Shown: positions 38,410-45,943 of the stretch, piece after piece | Numbering within the stretch: the first letter of the stretch is position 1 | How the letters are laid out: each line of letters starts with the position of its first letter | Origin: Gracilimonas sediminicola | GTDB lineage: Bacteria > Bacteroidota > Rhodothermia > Balneolales > Balneolaceae | Assembly (NCBI RefSeq): GCF_024320785.1 | Contig: NZ_JANDBC010000001.1 | Span: 1,494,001 to 1,558,000, forward strand | DNA length: 64,000 nt | Direction of reading: 5' to 3' | Program-made: the position numbers and the translations under genes | Notes under the pieces: generated by a model | What the model saw: only the letters and a program-made list of their open reading frames with translations | Database searches by the model: none | What the model was told of the DNA's origin: nothing

Positions 38410-38513
38410 GAAAGAAACATTAATACTTCATTTGAAATTGACATCCAAGATAGGGCGGAAGGATGTTTTTATCAGAAAATATGTGAAGGAGCTCAGGTAT
38501 AACTATAAATATA

Positions 38514-38600
38514 TTGAACCATGATTTATAGGATAAAAGGATTGTCACGATTATGAGGTTAAATCAAGGTAATCATACAATCTTTCAAATCATGGTTCAA
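38514..38600. repeat. 14-bp perfect inverted repeat with 59-base spacer
   Basis: TTGAACCATGATTT (38514-38527) is exactly repeated in inverse at 38587-38600, in the 215-base gap between the DUF2914 start and the 3' end of the sorting-domain gene. No T-run follows, so it is not a standard terminator. It may be a transcript hairpin or the ends of a tiny mobile remnant. Confidence 0.55.
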
Positions 38601-38624
38601 AAATGTTCCGGCTATACATCCCTT

Positions 38625-39899
38625 TCATTTAATCAGCATCATCTTTTTTCGTTCTGCAAAAGAGGATGTTTTCAACTCGTAAAAGTAGATACCGCCGGAA
38701 AGTTGGGAAGCATCGAAGGTGATGGTGTGATTTCCTGTCGATTTAAGTCCGTTATACAATTGATCCACTTTTCTGCCCAGAATATTATAGACAGAAACCA
38801 CAACATTGGAGGGTTGTGATAGCGTAAACCGAATATTTGTGGTAGGATTAAAAGGATTGGGATAGTTCTGTTCTAAACTAATACCATAAGCTTGGGTTGG
38901 GTGTTTATCTTCAGAAGAAGTAATCACTCTGAATCGGTTGTTTCTGTAAATCCGTTGATTGGTAACCAGGTACCCTGTTTTATTTTTTGTGAAAAGGACA
39001 TCATTAATCTGCGTGTCGGGGTCAATAACCGTTTTGGACCAACTGTTAAATCCATTTGTTGTTTCCAGCAACACGCCCTTATCCCCGGAAATAAATACCG
39101 TATCCGTACTGACTCCATTGATGGATATATAATCATTAAGAGGGAGCTCAATAACCTGCCAGGTATTTCCTAAATCGTGAGACTTAAAAAGCTTTTTAGG
39201 ATATCCGCGGGAATTTGACAGAACATACACTGAATTTCCCTCTACATAAGAATCCACAAAATAATGGGAGAGTATATTTTTCTCTTTTATCGGAAGGGGA
39301 AGCGGATTCAAATTCTCGCCGTCATCCGAAGTTCTGTACACAAAATAATTCGTTATAAACAGATTCCTCTGTCCGCCCCCCAATTTAAAATCGATAAGTG
39401 TTTCACGCTCATACATGGTTTCTCCATGGTTACCAAACAATGTGCTGTAATCGGCTATGGTTTCCCACGATTCTCCACCATTGGTCGATCTCAGTAATTT
39501 TCTGCCACCCACATAAATGGTATCCCGGCCAATGGTGAACATAGACTCCAGATATAACGGCTCGTCCACCCCAAGCAGGTCTACCGACCATGATTGTCCC
39601 CCATCTTTGGTTCTATGCAGATTGTCTTCCGGGCCTAAAGCCAGTCCGTTTAACGAATCATAAAAAGTGAATTCTTCAATGCTATATACTTCCGGTATTT
39701 GAAGAAATTCGCTTGTCTCAAAGCCATCATTTGTTTTGTAGAAATGATCGTACCCGTTGTAAAGGGCAAAACCCAGTTCATCATCAAAAAAATAGAGTCC
39801 GCCAAAAACGTACGAATCGGTTCTGTACACCTCTTCCCATTGAGCAAAGGCCGTGCTTGTACTGAAAAGACATAAAAAGAAAAGCAGTAATTTTTTCAT
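38625..39899 (-). CDS. secreted BNR/YCF48-like repeat protein with C-terminal sorting domain
   Basis: 424 residues. Signal peptide 1-19 (TAFAQW). The middle is a beta-propeller-like series of BNR/YCF48 units: SLNGLALGPEDNLHRTKDGGQSW, RSTNGGESW, RTSDDGENL, KSHDLGNTWQ, LLETTNGFNSW. The last 80 residues (from 345) form a sorting domain, NYPNPFNPTT to RKKMMLIK, similar to that of the metzincin at 3846. It is probably exported by a type IX-like route. Its role is unknown; YCF48-like proteins include assembly factors and adhesins. Confidence 0.85.
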   Translation of the reverse strand: MKKLLLFFLCLFSTSTAFAQWEEVYRTDSYVFGGLYFFDDELGFALYNGYDHFYKTNDGFETSEFLQIPEVYSIEEFTFYDSLNGLALGPEDNLHRTKDGGQSWSVDLLGVDEPLYLESMFTIGRDTIYVGGRKLLRSTNGGESWETIADYSTLFGNHGETMYERETLIDFKLGGGQRNLFITNYFVYRTSDDGENLNPLPLPIKEKNILSHYFVDSYVEGNSVYVLSNSRGYPKKLFKSHDLGNTWQVIELPLNDYISINGVSTDTVFISGDKGVLLETTNGFNSWSKTVIDPDTQINDVLFTKNKTGYLVTNQRIYRNNRFRVITSSEDKHPTQAYGISLEQNYPNPFNPTTNIRFTLSQPSNVVVSVYNILGRKVDQLYNGLKSTGNHTITFDASQLSGGIYFYELKTSSFAERKKMMLIK

Positions 39900-39988
39900 A
39901 CAGGCTGAATTATTTATCGGCTTCTTTTAATAACAGCACATTCAGCCAAATAGTTTAACAGCCTGAGATAAGAGATATAAGTGGTTTT

Positions 39989-40474
39989 TTAAGGCAGATC
40001 CACCTCTGCTTCAAAATTTCCCTTTATGGAAATCTCGTCACCCGGTTCATGACTGCTAAAAGAACGCTCTACAACCACTCTAAAATTAAAACTTCCCCTG
40101 ATTTTATTAGATGAAGCATTGTAATTGGTAACCGTGACGGAGGGAACCACACTATCATAGTCAAGGCCGGCATAGGTTCCGATAGCATCACCACCGGTAA
40201 CATGATAATACGAAGGATTTCTAACCTGGTATTTACCTAAGCTTCCATCAAAATCAACAATAGAAAACTCAAGGTTTTCTGAATTTTCCCATTCTCCTTT
40301 TCTGCCAATGATAACAATGTCTGCATTCCCCACATCATTCTGATAGGCAAGAGCCTCAGCTGAAAAGGATTTAGATCCTATATTCGCTTCAAAACTTTTA
40401 CCATCTGAATCGGCATTAAATATGGAACACCCGCTAATGAGTACAACAGTAAATAGTAAAAGCAGTTTTTTCAT
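39989..40474 (-). CDS. uncharacterised lipoprotein
   Basis: 161 residues. Lipoprotein signal with lipobox LISGC (Cys16) and a beta-rich domain: EANIGSKSFSAEA, then NADIVIIGRKGE, LGKYQVRNPSYYHVTG and a final strand GNFEAEVDLP. The pattern resembles the many DUF6252-like small lipoproteins of this phylum (a calycin-like beta fold that is found alone), but I do not claim a family. Co-oriented with purM (about 50 bases away). Confidence 0.7.
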   Translation of the reverse strand: MKKLLLLFTVVLISGCSIFNADSDGKSFEANIGSKSFSAEALAYQNDVGNADIVIIGRKGEWENSENLEFSIVDFDGSLGKYQVRNPSYYHVTGGDAIGTYAGLDYDSVVPSVTVTNYNASSNKIRGSFNFRVVVERSFSSHEPGDEISIKGNFEAEVDLP

Positions 40475-40526
40475 GAGGTTGGTAATTATAGTTCGTTTTA
40501 AGTTAAACTAATCATTAACCGATTTA

Positions 40527-41534
40527 TTATCTCACAGTTCCAATCTTAAAAACTTCTTCTCCCAAATCTTCCGCTCTTTTAGTAACAGCACCTACCTGAT
40601 CTTCAGAAACCACGACAATCAGTCCAATTCCTAAATTGAAGGTAGCTTGCATATCCTCTTCCGGTACGTTCCCGATTTCCTGGATAAGGTTATAAACCGG
40701 AGGACGTTCCCAGCTGTCCCAGTTAATATCCAGTTTGAGTCCTTCCGGGAGAATACGCTTGGTATTCCCTACAATTCCGCCGCCGGTGATATGGGAAAAA
40801 CCGTTTACCCCGTTCATTTCTTTCAGCTCAGTAATCAATGGCAGGTAGGACTTGTGAACTTTTAGTAATTCATCCCCCACAGTACTTCCCAATTCTTCTA
40901 CATAGTTCTCTACTTTATACTTACTGAAAAGCACTTTTCGGGCAAGAGAATATCCATTGGTGTGCAGCCCGGTGCTTTTGAAGCCTAACAGTACATCTCC
41001 CTTTTTGATGTCGGATCCATTGATCACTTTCTCTTCATCTACGATACCTACGATAGTGCCGGCCAGGTCAAATTCTCCGGCATCATAAATATCCGGCATT
41101 TCGGCTGTTTCACCTCCAATCAGGGCTACACCATTTTCCTTGCAGGCTTTGGCAAATCCTTTTACCACATCCACACCTACATGCTGCTCCAGCTTTCCGG
41201 TCGAAAAATAATCCAGAAAGAATAATGGCTTGGCTCCGCAAACAGCAATATCGTTTACACAGTGATTTACTAAATCCTGCCCAACGGTATCATATTTTCC
41301 CGCCTTAAAAGCCACAATGAGTTTAGTCCCTACACCATCAACAGAACTTACAAAAACCGGTTTCTTGTAAGAGCCTAAATCCGGTTTAAAAAAACCTCCA
41401 AATCCACCAATGTTAGAAAGAACTTCCGGTCCGTGAGTATCTTTAACCACGCCTTTAATGGACTCTACCATTTCTTCCCCGGCTTTGATATCTACTCCGG
41501 AATCTTTGTATGTAATTTGTTTCTTGTCACTCAT
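40527..41534 (-). CDS. purM: phosphoribosylformylglycinamidine cyclo-ligase (AIR synthetase)
   Basis: 335 residues. PurM pattern: VFVSSVDGVGTKLIVAF, GQDLVNHCVNDIAVCGAKPLFFLDYF, ALIGGETAEMPDIY, LLGFKSTGLHTNGYSLAR, and GFSHITGGGIVGNTKRIL near the end. It closes the imidazole ring with ATP in purine synthesis. No other pur genes lie beside it. One copy of the dispersed 24-bp repeat lies 23 bases upstream of the start. Confidence 0.97.
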   Translation of the reverse strand: MSDKKQITYKDSGVDIKAGEEMVESIKGVVKDTHGPEVLSNIGGFGGFFKPDLGSYKKPVFVSSVDGVGTKLIVAFKAGKYDTVGQDLVNHCVNDIAVCGAKPLFFLDYFSTGKLEQHVGVDVVKGFAKACKENGVALIGGETAEMPDIYDAGEFDLAGTIVGIVDEEKVINGSDIKKGDVLLGFKSTGLHTNGYSLARKVLFSKYKVENYVEELGSTVGDELLKVHKSYLPLITELKEMNGVNGFSHITGGGIVGNTKRILPEGLKLDINWDSWERPPVYNLIQEIGNVPEEDMQATFNLGIGLIVVVSEDQVGAVTKRAEDLGEEVFKIGTVR

Positions 41535-41556
41535 GTAATCGTTGATTTGAATTTGT

Positions 41557-41580
41557 CACGAAGGCTCTAAAACACAAAAA
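41557..41580. repeat. 24-bp dispersed repeat, copy 2 (upstream of purM)
   Basis: 23 of 24 bases match the copy at 7716-7739 (one A/G difference), in the same orientation relative to the downstream minus-strand gene and at a similar distance from its start codon (23 versus 19 bases). Confidence 0.7.
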
Positions 41581-41592
41581 GTTAAGTATTAC

Positions 41593-42114
41593 TCATTCCT
41601 CACTTTGGGTAACCAATCGAATATGGGCTAAATGATGATTGGAATGCCAGGCATAGTGATAAGCAGATCTTGCCAGCGTAAATGTTTCTCCGGATTCTGG
41701 GTTCGTATAGGTTCGCTCCCATTGGTTTTCATTCAGGCTTTGATAAATACGAACTATCATTTCATGGGTATTTTCAAGCATATCCAGTGTGAGTTCCAAT
41801 GGTATTTCGAACTGAAAATCTACATGGGCCCATCCATCCTGTTTATAAGGTCGAATAGTGGGGTTATCTTCTGTTAGGGCTGTTTTTAAACGAACTATGG
41901 TGTTTAAATGACTATCAAGCAAATGACTGATTACCTGCCTGACTGTCCAGCCATTTTCCCGATACGGAGTAAGTAATACATCATCTGAACATCCATCAAT
42001 CTCTTCTCGGATACGCTCTGGCAATAAAGCAATATCATCAAGCCATTGATCCAGATCTTCCTGAGTGTAGTCCTCAGAAAAAGAAGGTTTACCTATGGGA
42101 AATTGGTTATTCAT
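41593..42114 (-). CDS. DinB/YfiT-like putative metal-dependent transferase
   Basis: 173 residues. Typical four-helix DinB-fold pattern: WTVRQVISHLLDSHLNTIVRLK with the first metal histidine, RPYKQDGWAHVDF, and the C-terminal YHYAWHSNHHLAHI with the remaining histidines. YfiT/BstA enzymes use a metal to transfer bacillithiol or similar thiols; many relatives are uncharacterised. The gene begins just beside the candidate origin region and reads away from it. Confidence 0.87.
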   Translation of the reverse strand: MNNQFPIGKPSFSEDYTQEDLDQWLDDIALLPERIREEIDGCSDDVLLTPYRENGWTVRQVISHLLDSHLNTIVRLKTALTEDNPTIRPYKQDGWAHVDFQFEIPLELTLDMLENTHEMIVRIYQSLNENQWERTYTNPESGETFTLARSAYHYAWHSNHHLAHIRLVTQSEE

Positions 42115-42555
42115 TTTGGAAGAATATATTGCTTAAAGAACAATCTAAATATAGAATCTTTAAGAGAGTGTTTTAAGAACTTTTTGGCTTTCTTTTCCAC
42201 AGCATAATACAATAAGTATGAGATTTATAGTTTTTGTAGTAGTAGTAGAGACTGTGGATAAGTGGATAACTTTTTTATCCTGAATTTTACCGGCCACCTT
42301 AAAAACATGTGGATATTTTTGTGGGAAACCTGCTGATAAAAATCAATAAGTTAAACCCGTTCTGAAATTGTTGTTCACATACACATATATTTTTTACATA
42401 AAACCGTGTTTACAACCATCAACATTAAAAGTTGTTCTTTTTGAATGTTGATTATCCGGTTTGATTGTGGAAACTTGTTTACAACTTTGGGGCATTTTAG
42501 TTATCCAACTTTTGTTAATGAGTAATCCACATAGTAATCCACATATCCACAGTTT
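42115..42555. other. candidate replication origin (DnaA-box-like cluster in a divergent 441-base gap)
   Basis: No gene. The gap is AT-rich and holds one exact consensus DnaA box TGTGGATAA (42253-42261) and one-mismatch versions at 42193-42201, 42261-42269, 42308-42316, 42371-42379, 42523-42531, 42535-42543 and 42543-42551. Weaker matches occur at 42320, 42466 and 42501. The last three boxes form a tandem array ending just before the dtd start. Genes on both sides read away from it (five genes minus on the left, ten plus on the right). Two parS-like sites lie about 21 kb away. It would be confirmed by GC-skew inversion. Confidence 0.62.
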
Positions 42556-42996
42556 ATGAAAGCAGTTATTCAGCGCGTGAAATCATCATCCGTTATGGTC
42601 GATAATGAAATAACCGGGGCCATCGATCAGGGACTTTTAGTATTACTTGGAATCCACGAAGACGACACCGATGAACAACTGGAGTGGATGTGTAACAAAA
42701 TTGCCAAGCTACGAATTTTTGAGGATGAAGAAGGAAAAATGAATCTTTCGGTACAAGATGTGGGTGGTGGCATTCTGGTGGTATCTCAATTCACTTTATA
42801 CGCCAATGCTGACAAGGGCACGCGGCCAAGCTTTATAGAAGCAGCGCGACCCGAAAAAGCCGAGCCGATGTATGAGGATATGATTGAATGGTTTACAAAC
42901 CATACAGACCTGGACATCCAAACCGGAGAATTCGGAGCCATGATGAATGTGAAGCTGGAAAATGACGGACCGGTAACCATCATCCTGGAGAAATAA
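42556..42996 (+). CDS. dtd: D-aminoacyl-tRNA deacylase
   Basis: 146 residues. DTD motifs: MKAVIQRV start, LLVLLGI, SQFTLYA with the active-site cross-subunit motif, KGTRPSF, and the Gly-cis-Pro NDGPVTI near the end. It frees D-amino acids or glycine mischarged onto tRNA, a proofreading task. Its start is only a few bases beyond the tandem DnaA-box-like array. The next gene begins at the base after this stop. Confidence 0.96.
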   Translation: MKAVIQRVKSSSVMVDNEITGAIDQGLLVLLGIHEDDTDEQLEWMCNKIAKLRIFEDEEGKMNLSVQDVGGGILVVSQFTLYANADKGTRPSFIEAARPEKAEPMYEDMIEWFTNHTDLDIQTGEFGAMMNVKLENDGPVTIILEK

Positions 42997-43887
42997 ATGG
43001 CGGTTATATTCATATTTATAGATGGCGTTGGGCTTGGCGAGAAAGATTCCTCTAATCCATTTGCCAAAAACAGGTATGAGTCGTTTGAGATTCTTACAGA
43101 TGGCTATTTCAACAAAGATGCGAAGCCGGTTCAGCAGAAAGATCATCTTTATAAAGCGATAGACGCCAATTTAGGAGTAGAAGGATTACCCCAAAGCGGA
43201 ACCGGGCAAACGGCTCTTTTTACCGGACGAAATGCTGCCAAAGAAATAGGAAAGCATTTTGGTCCTTTCCCTCACTCCGGAATCAAGCCTTTCTTAAAGA
43301 AAGAGAGTGTTTTTCATGGGGTGAAGGAGATGGGCAAGAAACCGTACTTCATGAATGCTTACCCACCCATCTTTTTTGAGCACGCCCAAAAGAGGAACCG
43401 CTGGAGTTGTACAACGTTAATGACCAAAAGCGCGGACCTGAAGCTGAATTCCACCGAAGATGTTCTGAATGAAAGCGCACTTACAGCCGAAATAGTGCAA
43501 AATGCCTGGCGGGAGAAACTGGGCATTGATATCCCGAAAATCACCCCAACGGAGGCTGCAAATCGCCTGCTGAATGTAGTACCAGATTATGACTTGGTGC
43601 TCTATGAATATTACCTTACCGATAAAGCCGGCCACAACCAAAGCCCGGAAGAAGCCGAACGGGTGCTGAAACCGCTGGATGAGTTTCTTCTGCAAATCAT
43701 TAAAGAAAAGCGCAGCTCAGATACCCTGGTTATCACCAGTGATCATGGAAACCTGGAAGACCTCTCCACAAAAACACATACACGAAATAAAGTGCCCTTG
43801 TTTATATTGGGTGAAAATGGGGAAAAGTTCGGGGAAATAGCGAGCCTTACGGGTGTAAAAGAGGCAATAATTTCGTTAATTGAGTAG
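42997..43887 (+). CDS. alkaline-phosphatase-superfamily metalloenzyme, uncharacterised
   Basis: 296 residues. Metal ligands of the superfamily are visible in order: FIDGVGLGEKD, the nucleophile region PQSGTGQTALFTGRN, YYLTDKAGHNQ, ITSDHGNLED and THTRNKVP. The pattern resembles cofactor-independent phosphoglycerate mutase and phosphopentomutase, but the protein is about 100 residues shorter and lacks their cap. Active phosphatase or phosphomutase chemistry is therefore expected; the substrate is unknown. It is placed at the first base after dtd, so it is co-translated. Confidence 0.78.
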   Translation: MAVIFIFIDGVGLGEKDSSNPFAKNRYESFEILTDGYFNKDAKPVQQKDHLYKAIDANLGVEGLPQSGTGQTALFTGRNAAKEIGKHFGPFPHSGIKPFLKKESVFHGVKEMGKKPYFMNAYPPIFFEHAQKRNRWSCTTLMTKSADLKLNSTEDVLNESALTAEIVQNAWREKLGIDIPKITPTEAANRLLNVVPDYDLVLYEYYLTDKAGHNQSPEEAERVLKPLDEFLLQIIKEKRSSDTLVITSDHGNLEDLSTKTHTRNKVPLFILGENGEKFGEIASLTGVKEAIISLIE

Positions 43888-43902
43888 CAAACTCATCGAA
43901 TT

Positions 43903-44190
43903 ATGATTACGAAAGAACAAGAAAATATCATCATAGAAAAAACCAGGCCTTTTAAACCGGAAAGGATTGGAATATTTGGATCCTATGCCCGAAATGAACA
44001 AACCAAAGAAAGTGATTTAGATATTCTGGTGAATTTCAGAGAAAGGATTAATCTGCTTGACATCGTTGGCCTTGAGCAGGAGCTGAGTGATTTGCTTGGA
44101 ATGAAAGTCGATTTGATAACAGAGAAGTCAGTAGATAAGAAACTGAGAAGTTACATTCGGAAAGATTTAAAATTGATACTGGATGACTAA
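43903..44190 (+). CDS. mntA: MntA-like minimal nucleotidyltransferase antitoxin
   Basis: 95 residues with the Pol-beta-type motif [18 protein letters not shown]: Gly26-Ser27, then ten residues, then Asp38-x-Asp40. MntA proteins neutralise HepT by adding AMP groups to a tyrosine beside its active site. The frame overlaps hepT by 8 bases. The upstream gap to the metalloenzyme is 15 bases, so the module is embedded in the dtd transcription unit. Confidence 0.93.
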   Translation: MITKEQENIIIEKTRPFKPERIGIFGSYARNEQTKESDLDILVNFRERINLLDIVGLEQELSDLLGMKVDLITEKSVDKKLRSYIRKDLKLILDD

Positions 44191-44524
44191 AGACCCAATC
44201 GTTTATATAAAACATATGCTTGAGTGTATTAAGAAAGTTGAAAATTACACGAAGGGCATTAACGAAGAAGAGTTTTTAGATAATGATCTGGTTCAGGATG
44301 CAGTAATCAGAAACTTCGAGATTATAGGAGAGGCAACAAAACAATTACCAAAACACTTCAGAGAAAAGCACCCATCTATAGAATGGAGAAAAATTGCAGG
44401 TATGAGAGACAAACTCATCCATGATTATATAGGCGTAGATATAGAAGCGGTTTGGGGCGTAGTTGAAGAAATACTTCCGGACTTTAAAAAAGAACTGAAT
44501 TCCATATTAGAGGATGTCGATTAA
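44183..44524 (+). CDS. hepT: HepT-like HEPN ribonuclease toxin (DUF86)
   Basis: 113 residues, all-helical HEPN fold. The catalytic motif is RDKLIHDY: Arg75, His80 and Tyr82, matching R-x4-H-x-Y, where Tyr is the AMPylation target of Mnt[13 protein letters not shown] and [11 protein letters not shown] are further DUF86 marks. It cleaves RNA, tRNA in studied cases, until silenced by MntA. The stop lies 11 bases past the start of the patatin gene, so the three genes are joined. Confidence 0.92.
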   Translation: MTKDPIVYIKHMLECIKKVENYTKGINEEEFLDNDLVQDAVIRNFEIIGEATKQLPKHFREKHPSIEWRKIAGMRDKLIHDYIGVDIEAVWGVVEEILPDFKKELNSILEDVD

Positions 44525-45392
44525 GAAAGTCCATTTAGTTTTAGGAAGTGGTGGTGCACGCGGGATTGCTCATATTGCCGTTATCGAGGAACTGGAAAAA
44601 CAAGGATATGAAATCATCGAAGTAATCGGTTGTTCGATGGGCGCTGTAGTTGGAGGAATTTACGCTGCCGGACAGCTTTCCGAATACAAAAAATGGCTGA
44701 CCGGCCTATCCCGGCGGGATGTATTTGAACTGCTGGACTTTACCTTCACCAAGCAGGGATTTATAAAAGGAGAAAAGCTTTTTGCTAAGCACCTGGAGGT
44801 AACCGGTAAATTCAATATTGAAGAATTTAATATCCCTTTTACGGCTGTTGCTACCGACATGAAAAAAAACGAGGAAGTCCATTTCAAGTCGGGAGATTTA
44901 TATAAGGCACTGAGAGCCTCCGTTTCCATTCCCGGATTTTTTGTTCCTGTTGTAGATAATGGCCGGGTTTTGGTAGATGGCGGCGTGCTCAACCCCCTTC
45001 CTATAAATCTTGTGAAAAAACAGGACGATGCTATTATTATTGCGGTAAACCTGAACGGTAGATATAACCCGGCCTATGACAGAAAACCCGGCCCGGATCG
45101 TATTCAGGAAGTGCAACAATGGTTCGAAAACCTGCTGCCTGACGTGGTGAGAGAAAAGCGGAAAAAGAAGCAAAAATCAGAGCCGGAAGAAGACTCTTTT
45201 TCGCTGATTGAGCTCATGGACAGCACCTTCAGTTTTACGCAGGACCGGCTCACCGAACTGATGATCGACATCCATAAACCGGACAAGCTGATTGAAATAC
45301 CCCGAAATGCCAGCGGCATGTTCGATTTTGATCACGCCAAAGAAATATTGGAAGTTGGCAGAGAATCGTATAATAAAGTCATGAATGAGTAA
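44514..45392 (+). CDS. patatin-like phospholipase
   Basis: 292 residues. Patatin fold: oxyanion [20 protein letters not shown], nucleophile Ser41 in [13 protein letters not shown], catalytic Asp155 in [12 protein letters not shown], and a short C-terminal tail. RssA-like members of this size are cytosolic or membrane-associated acyl hydrolases. It overlaps hepT by 11 bases, which is unusual and joins it to the toxin-antitoxin unit. Patatin phospholipases are effectors in some defence systems (CBASS), but no cyclase or sensor is here, so this is likely a housekeeping lipase. Confidence 0.9.
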   Translation: MSIKKVHLVLGSGGARGIAHIAVIEELEKQGYEIIEVIGCSMGAVVGGIYAAGQLSEYKKWLTGLSRRDVFELLDFTFTKQGFIKGEKLFAKHLEVTGKFNIEEFNIPFTAVATDMKKNEEVHFKSGDLYKALRASVSIPGFFVPVVDNGRVLVDGGVLNPLPINLVKKQDDAIIIAVNLNGRYNPAYDRKPGPDRIQEVQQWFENLLPDVVREKRKKKQKSEPEEDSFSLIELMDSTFSFTQDRLTELMIDIHKPDKLIEIPRNASGMFDFDHAKEILEVGRESYNKVMNE

Positions 45393-45406
45393 ATGAGGCG
45401 AATAAA

Positions 45407-45943
45407 ATGAACTATTCTTCACTGATCCTGTGGGTTGTGTCTGCCCTGCTTCTTTTAAGCTGCGAACAAGAAGTGTCCGAAACGGAGTATTTGCCCAGCG
45501 AAAACTACAACTACACCAAAGTAGATTTTGATGTTCTGGAAAAACGACAGAAAATCTATGTGCCTATTTATTCGGACATTTACGTTTTTTCGGGAAGCAA
45601 GCGGTTTCCTCTTACCGCCACGCTGAGCATCCGCAATACCAGCTTCACGGATACCATGTATGTAGGAAAGGTTGATTATTACGATTCCGAGGGAAACATG
45701 ACCAAAGCATACCTGGATGAACCTATTTATATGAGTCCGCTTACATCGGTAGAATTTGTGGTGCGCTCCAATGAGAATATTGGAGGAGCCGGCGCTAATT
45801 TTATTGTTGACTGGGGAGCAAAAAGCCGGACCAAAAACCCGGTCATACAGGCGGTGATGATCGGGGAAAGTAACCAGCAGGGAATTTCGTTTGTGACCAA
45901 CGGTATTGTAATCGAAGAGCATAATAATGGAAGTGGCGAATGA
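45407..45943 (+). CDS. DUF3124 family lipoprotein
   Basis: 178 residues. Lipoprotein signal with lipobox LLLSC (Cys19). A DUF3124 domain follows: KIYVPIYSDIYVFSGSKRFPLTATLSIRN, VDYYDSEG, PIYMSPLTSVEFVV, NFIVDWGA and EGNQQGISFV-like end. This family is found in Bacteroidota and cyanobacteria and is uncharacterised. Overlaps glpD by 4 bases (ATGA), an unusual coupling of a lipoprotein and a dehydrogenase. Confidence 0.88.
   Translation: MNYSSLILWVVSALLLLSCEQEVSETEYLPSENYNYTKVDFDVLEKRQKIYVPIYSDIYVFSGSKRFPLTATLSIRNTSFTDTMYVGKVDYYDSEGNMTKAYLDEPIYMSPLTSVEFVVRSNENIGGAGANFIVDWGAKSRTKNPVIQAVMIGESNQQGISFVTNGIVIEEHNNGSGE

Noticed and set aside
44514-45392. Patatin gene as a CBASS-type defence effector
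   Set aside because: No cyclic-nucleotide cyclase, sensor or ancillary gene nearby; sequence reads as an RssA-like lipase.
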